10,010 nucleotides of DNA, from the NCBI GenBank assembly GCA_902796095.1, contig CADBNP010000213.1, positions 1-10,010 of the forward strand. The letters run 5' to 3'. This stretch comes from an uncultured Aeromonadales bacterium. Its GTDB lineage: Bacteria; Pseudomonadota; Gammaproteobacteria; Enterobacterales; Succinivibrionaceae. A program made the translations under genes and the position numbers. Of the stretch, positions 7,028 to 10,010 are shown one piece after another. Every line of letters starts with the position of its first letter. The first letter of the stretch is position 1. The notes below the pieces were generated by a model that was not told the DNA's origin, did no database searches, and saw nothing but the letters and a program-made list of their open reading frames with translations.

Positions 7028-7888
7028 CTATGCCATCCTCGAAAAAAGATACATGATCAGAGAATAAACCGGAAGGGCGGCCGTAAGACTGTCCACCCTG
7101 TCCAGAACTCCGCCGTGTCCGGGAAGAAGATTGCTTGAATCCTTGATTCCGGCAGCCCTCTTGAACATGCTCTCCGCCAGGTCACCGAGAACAGAAGCGG
7201 ACACAGCCATGACAACCGCAACAGCAAGAGACAGCGGAGCATAATGGTCCATCATGAACGTGGCACCAAAGGCAACAGCAAGTGCAAGAAGCACACCGCC
7301 TGCCAGTCCTTCTATCGTCTTGTTCGGACTGACAGCCGGACTCATATGGTGTTTGCCGAAGGCCTTTCCAGTGAAATAGGCACCGCTGTCTGCACACCAT
7401 ACCAGAAGCATGACAAAAAACAGATTGGCAGAACCGCTTTCAAAAGGAAGGATCCCGGCAGGTGACATCTCATGAAGAAAAAGGAGTGACCAGAAAAACG
7501 GAAGCAGAACAGCTATACCAAAAATGAAATTCAGCAGGGATGATTTCACCAGAGCAATATCTGACGGGTATTTGATTACCAGAAAGGATGCAAGAAACCA
7601 CCATGCGACACCCATTCCGAGAAATCCGACCGATACAGGCGAAGTTCCGACTTCCGACGGGAAGGAGGATGCAAACGGATTGAGCAGAAAACAGCTTACA
7701 GCAATCAGGAGCATTATCGGAGCAACATAGACTACCGGTCTTGAAGGAAAAACAAATTTACCCCACTCCCATGCGCCAAGTCCGAGAAGAAAAACAGATC
7801 CTGCCGCAAACAGAGGGGAATTGAAGGCAAACATCCAGAGCAGAGCCAGAGGAATAAGCCAGAGAGCTGTTAAAATACGTTGTTTCAT
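7028..7888 (-). CDS. cdsA: Phosphatidate cytidylyltransferase CdsA
   Basis: Inner-membrane enzyme that makes CDP-diacylglycerol from phosphatidic acid and CTP, the precursor of all phospholipids. At 286 aa it matches E. coli (285). Multiple hydrophobic segments run through the protein. The CDS-family signature occupies 240-266, with the key residues present: Ser-x-Phe-Lys-Arg, Lys-Asp, then HGG and DRVD. The conserved cytosolic segment around 164-194 (CADSGAYFTGK, then SPNKTIEG) is also intact. The start at 7888 has no clear Shine-Dalgarno sequence; it lies 11 nt after the uppS stop, so re-initiation by ribosomes leaving uppS is likely. Confidence 0.96.
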   Translation of the reverse strand: MKQRILTALWLIPLALLWMFAFNSPLFAAGSVFLLGLGAWEWGKFVFPSRPVVYVAPIMLLIAVSCFLLNPFASSFPSEVGTSPVSVGFLGMGVAWWFLASFLVIKYPSDIALVKSSLLNFIFGIAVLLPFFWSLLFLHEMSPAGILPFESGSANLFFVMLLVWCADSGAYFTGKAFGKHHMSPAVSPNKTIEGLAGGVLLALAVAFGATFMMDHYAPLSLAVAVVMAVSASVLGDLAESMFKRAAGIKDSSNLLPGHGGVLDRVDSLTAALPVYSLIMYLFSRMA

Positions 7889-7899
7889 TTGAGTACCAT

Positions 7900-8649
7900 T
7901 TAAGGAGAAGTTTTAGATGATCGTATCTGATCTCCGGTACAGCCGAAACGGCGCTCCCGGGTGGAAAACCACTTTAAAGCCTTAAGATACTCTTCATCAG
8001 AAAAATCAGGCCAGAGAACATCTGTTACGTAAAGTTCGGCATAGGCCAGCTGCCAGATGAGAAAATTACTGATCCTCATTTCACCACCTGTACGGATCAT
8101 AAGATCAACATCCTCTCCCGCCGTTGAAAGATAACTTGAAAAAAGTTCCTCTGAAAGATCTTCAGAGCTGATGGACCGCTCTTCAATAATTCGCCTGCAG
8201 GCATTGATAATATCCCACCTTCCGCCATAGTTGGCGGCAATATTCAGCAGAAGTGAGCCGTTTGCTGAGGTTTCTTCCTCCGCCCTTCTGATTTTTTCCT
8301 GAAGTTCCGCAGAAAATCTGGACAGTTCACCGATAAACCTGATCTTTACACCTCTGTTCTTCAGTTCAGGAATTTCAGAATCAAGGAATCTGCCAAACAG
8401 AGACATCAGATAATCAATTTCATCCTTCGGTCTGCGCCAGTTTTCTGATGAAAAAGCAAAGAGAGTGAGAATCTGAACACCATTCTGCAGAGAGACTCTC
8501 ACAGCACTCCGCACTGCTGATGTGGCGTTACTGTGACCAAAGATCCTCATCTTTCCACGCCTTTCAGCCCAGCGCCCGTTGCCATCCATGATAATAGCGA
8601 CATGCCGCGGCATAACCGGATTATCGATCTGATCTGATGTTTTAACCAT
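7900..8649 (-). CDS. uppS: Undecaprenyl diphosphate synthase UppS (IspU)
   Basis: Cytosolic cis-prenyltransferase that adds eight isopentenyl units to farnesyl diphosphate, giving the C55 carrier lipid for peptidoglycan and O-antigen. It has 249 aa from the ATG at 8649. Catalytic Asp22 lies in the MDGNGRW motif. FAFSSENW, NIAANYGGRWD and the C-terminal IRTGGEMRISNFL and ELYVTDVLWPDF blocks are all present. A TTG at 8658, in frame 9 nt upstream, is an alternative start. GAGGG (8667-8663) is 4 nt from the TTG and 13 nt from the ATG, neither ideal, so the exact N-terminus is uncertain. As first gene of the operon, its leader would contain the main promoter. Confidence 0.95.
   Translation of the reverse strand: MVKTSDQIDNPVMPRHVAIIMDGNGRWAERRGKMRIFGHSNATSAVRSAVRVSLQNGVQILTLFAFSSENWRRPKDEIDYLMSLFGRFLDSEIPELKNRGVKIRFIGELSRFSAELQEKIRRAEEETSANGSLLLNIAANYGGRWDIINACRRIIEERSISSEDLSEELFSSYLSTAGEDVDLMIRTGGEMRISNFLIWQLAYAELYVTDVLWPDFSDEEYLKALKWFSTRERRFGCTGDQIRSSKTSP
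8011..8037 (-). promoter_or_regulatory. Sigma-E-like promoter inside uppS (weak candidate)
   Basis: On the minus strand GAACTT (8037-8032) is followed after exactly 16 nt by TCTGG (8015-8011), close to the sigma-E core GAACTT-N16/17-TCTGA. It would drive cdsA through lpxD. The bases also encode the conserved AELYVTDVLWP stretch of UppS, so coding constraint may explain the match. Related clusters in E. coli are sigma-E-controlled, which makes it plausible but unproven. Confidence 0.25.
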
Positions 8650-8906
8650 GTGCAGCAATCAACCCTCATGTTCCCGCGAAGTCATTTAGAAAATTCCAAT
8701 TGGCTGTAAAAACACTTACAAACGATAAATCCAATCAGTTCATACTTAAGAGTATTGTATATACAGCATATGTACTGAATTTACTACTGATTATTTTGAT
8801 ACCTGGACTGATTCATAGTCCTCATAAAAAAACAGAATAAAGGAACAGGAATTTCGATATCAGTCCGTTAACTTCAAAACTTTTTATCAAATTATCAGCA
8901 TAAAAA
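8650..8906. other. AT-rich intergenic region with uppS leader
   Basis: No coding frame is visible on either strand. As it lies between the frr terminator and uppS, it should hold the main promoter of the seven-gene operon. The best leftward -10-like hexamer I see is TACAAT (8759-8754), but no convincing -35 sits at 16-18 nt. Small dyads are present: TGTAA-N6-TTACA (8705-8720), ATACT-N4-AGTAT (8742-8755) and GGACT-N7-AGTCC (8805-8821). None matches an operator that I can name. Confidence 0.5.
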
Positions 8907-8937
8907 ATCCTCATCTCAGAAATCCCAAAATGAGGAT
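8902..8937 (-). terminator. Rho-independent terminator of frr
   Basis: An 8-bp perfect stem (ATCCTCAT, 8937-8930, with 8914-8907) closes a 15-nt loop and is followed in the leftward transcript by five further T residues (8906-8902). The hairpin begins 24 nt after the frr stop. It separates frr from the uppS operon. Confidence 0.75.
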
Positions 8938-8960
8938 CAACTGTCACGCAAAGAAAAAGA

Positions 8961-9518
8961 TCAGATCTCCATCAGTTCCTTTTCTTTAGCGGAAAGTATA
9001 TCTTCTATTTTCTTGATATAAGAGTCAGTAAGCTTCTGAATATCATCCTGTGCACGCTTCTCTTCATCCTCGGAGATATCCTTGGATTTAACAAGAGCCT
9101 TCAGATCGTTATTGGAATCACGACGAGCATTTCTTACAGAAACACGCTCCTTCTCAGCCTCGGCACGAACTATTTTGATAAGTTCCTTGCGTCTTTCCTC
9201 TGTAAGAGGTGGCAGAGGTATTCTGATATTGTTACCGGCAGTCTGCGGATTCAGACCGAGTCCGGAGTCCATAATAGCCTTTTCAACAGCTTTGATTGCA
9301 GAATTGTCATAGACGGTGACGGCAAGAGTTCTTGCATCCTCGGCAACAATATTGCCAATTTGCTTCAGAGGGGTTGAAGAACCGTAGTAATCTACCATTA
9401 TGCCATCAAGAAGAGCTGGCTGTGCACGACCTGTACGAATACGAGAAAGCTGGTTTTTAAAAGCTTCCACAGCTTTTTCCATACCTGCCTTTGCCGAATC
9501 CTTAACATCATTAATCAT
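8961..9518 (-). CDS. frr: Ribosome recycling factor
   Basis: Acts with EF-G to split the post-termination ribosome and release mRNA and tRNA. Its 185 aa is exactly the usual bacterial length. The sequence shows the conserved N-terminal helix (KNQLSRIRTGRAQPALLDGI), the VDYYGSSTPLKQIGNI block of domain II, and the basic helix ERRKELIKIVRAEAE, ending in the charged helical C-terminus. The ATG at 9518 has TGAGGA about 7 nt upstream. In most gammaproteobacteria pyrH comes directly before frr. Here no pyrH end is visible in the 490 nt upstream, and frr seems to have its own promoter and terminator. Confidence 0.97.
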   Translation of the reverse strand: MINDVKDSAKAGMEKAVEAFKNQLSRIRTGRAQPALLDGIMVDYYGSSTPLKQIGNIVAEDARTLAVTVYDNSAIKAVEKAIMDSGLGLNPQTAGNNIRIPLPPLTEERRKELIKIVRAEAEKERVSVRNARRDSNNDLKALVKSKDISEDEEKRAQDDIQKLTDSYIKKIEDILSAKEKELMEI

Positions 9519-9552
9519 TGGATATCCTCAATATAAAGTTTAAACTCATGGC

Positions 9553-9561
9553 ATTTTACCA
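9553..9561 (-). promoter_or_regulatory. Extended -10 promoter for frr (candidate)
   Basis: The minus strand reads TGG-TAAAAT (9561-9553): a TGn extension and a -10 hexamer one base off TATAAT. The expected start site, near 9546, leaves about a 28-nt leader to the frr ATG. The best -35 (GTATCA, 18-nt spacer) is weak, which the TGn element can offset. Confidence 0.5.
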
Positions 9562-9646
9562 CAAGTGAAACAAAGCTGATACAAAGGAAAAGAATGATCG
9601 TTGCTTCCCGTTGAACAACCGGTATCATCAGTGTCCCAACTGGCTG

Positions 9647-9662
9647 ACCGGCTTCCGCCGGT
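9647..9662 (-). other. Perfect 6-bp hairpin with GGAA loop
   Basis: ACCGGC and GCCGGT pair around a 4-nt loop that is GGAA, a GNRA tetraloop, if the leftward strand is transcribed. No T-tract follows, so it is not a terminator. It lies about 130 nt upstream of frr, near a second hairpin of the same design. Confidence 0.45.
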
Positions 9663-9702
9663 ACTTTCATTTCGTACAACTTATGACTTAACTCTTTGGT
9701 CA

Positions 9703-10008
9703 GTTTAACGCCATTTCTGGCGTGCCTGCCATAACCTCGTGAACACTTAGATAACTGCAGAGAGACATCATGAAACAGACAAACTGTTCCTGATTGAACG
9801 GTATGTCATGATAAATGTTATGCACAAGAACCTGAGGATAGGATTCAGCATCGTCTATACGATTAACCGTTTATCCATGCTGAAAACGGGATCATTTGAA
9901 AACCTCAATGATATCCAGCTCACCGAAGCAACACATAATTACATATTTATGCAGTTCACTCACAGTTCTCAGCTTGTCATCAAGCTCAGCATATTTTAAA
10001 ACCTGAGC
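9703..10008 (-). pseudogene. Decayed coding remnant upstream of frr, open at right edge
   Basis: Reading leftward, protein-like stretches appear in changing frames. One runs 10008-9895 (AQVLKYAELDDKLRTVSELH and on to EVFK), ending in TGA. An overlapping stretch in another frame covers about 9899-9858 (SNDPVFSMDKR). The first frame reopens at 9870-9703 (IDDAESYPQVLVHNIYHDIP and on to PEMALN), ending in TGA. A third frame continues from about 9709 (KLTKELSHKLYEMKVPAEAG) toward frr. Two or three frame changes would join them into one protein, the picture of a decayed gene whose 5' end lies beyond the window. I do not recognise the family. The alternative is chance open frames in spacer DNA. Confidence 0.3.
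9708..9723 (-). other. Perfect 6-bp hairpin with GAAA loop
   Basis: ACGCCA and TGGCGT pair around GAAA, again a GNRA tetraloop on the leftward strand. It lies 45 nt from the GGAA hairpin. Between and around them CTGACC (9644-9649) and GGTCAG (9698-9703) could pair at long range. No T-tract is present. This may be RNA structure, or chance in a decayed coding region. Confidence 0.4.
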
Positions 10009-10010
10009 CC

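Noticed and set aside
7140..7665. Several plus- and minus-strand small frames inside cdsA
   Set aside because: All overlap the intact cdsA frame and show no independent start signals or motifs.
8705..8720. TGTAA-N6-TTACA as a TyrR box
   Set aside because: The TyrR consensus is TGTAAA-N6-TTTACA; this dyad is one pair short on each side and no aromatic amino acid gene is nearby.
9808..9999. 63-codon plus-strand frame near the right edge
   Set aside because: The opposite strand gives longer and more protein-like stretches; this frame has no clear ribosome site and no recognisable motif.
1..10010. tRNA, rRNA, CRISPR array, intact insertion sequence or prophage genes
   Set aside because: No cloverleaf, repeat-spacer pattern, intact transposase or phage gene was visible on either strand.

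Overview
The window is a conserved gammaproteobacterial envelope-biogenesis cluster. All eight clear genes lie on the minus strand, so transcription runs from high to low coordinates in the order frr, uppS, cdsA, dxr, rseP, bamA, skp, lpxD. The family-level calls are secure because the catalytic motifs are intact and the lengths are normal. The organism is a gammaproteobacterium with moderate GC. The order uppS-cdsA-dxr-rseP matches Pseudomonas rather than E. coli, where dxr lies between frr and uppS. A finer placement, for example Aeromonadales/Succinivibrionaceae, is only a guess.

Layout from right to left. Positions 9519-10010 hold no intact gene. They contain what looks like a decayed, frame-broken coding remnant reading leftward, two short perfect hairpins, and a good extended -10 promoter just before frr. 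The gene frr (8961-9518) is followed 24 nt later by a hairpin plus T-tract, so it appears to be a unit of its own. A 300-nt AT-rich gap (8650-8906) then precedes uppS and probably holds the promoter of the large operon. From uppS to lpxD the seven genes are packed with gaps of 2 to about 100 nt. The widest gap, rseP-bamA, contains a possible attenuator. The operon ends after lpxD at a perfect 12-bp hairpin terminator (280-317). Positions 1-280 are AT-rich and hold a strong CRP-type palindrome placed like a class II activator site over a leftward promoter, plus a 9-bp inverted repeat. The gene they serve lies beyond the left edge.

The genes fit one job, building the Gram-negative envelope. Dxr starts MEP isoprenoid synthesis, whose product UppS extends into the lipid carrier for peptidoglycan and O-antigen. 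CdsA makes CDP-diacylglycerol for phospholipids, and LpxD adds the second acyl chain in lipid A synthesis. Skp chaperones outer-membrane proteins to BamA, which inserts them. RseP is the site-2 protease that releases sigma-E when this assembly fails. Frr recycles ribosomes and is the usual neighbour of the cluster.

I found no novel defence, mobile or biosynthetic system. The points worth a second look are the operon ending at lpxD without fabZ-lpxA-lpxB, a displaced cysteine pair in BamA, the decayed remnant and hairpins in front of frr, and the regulatory sites at the left edge.
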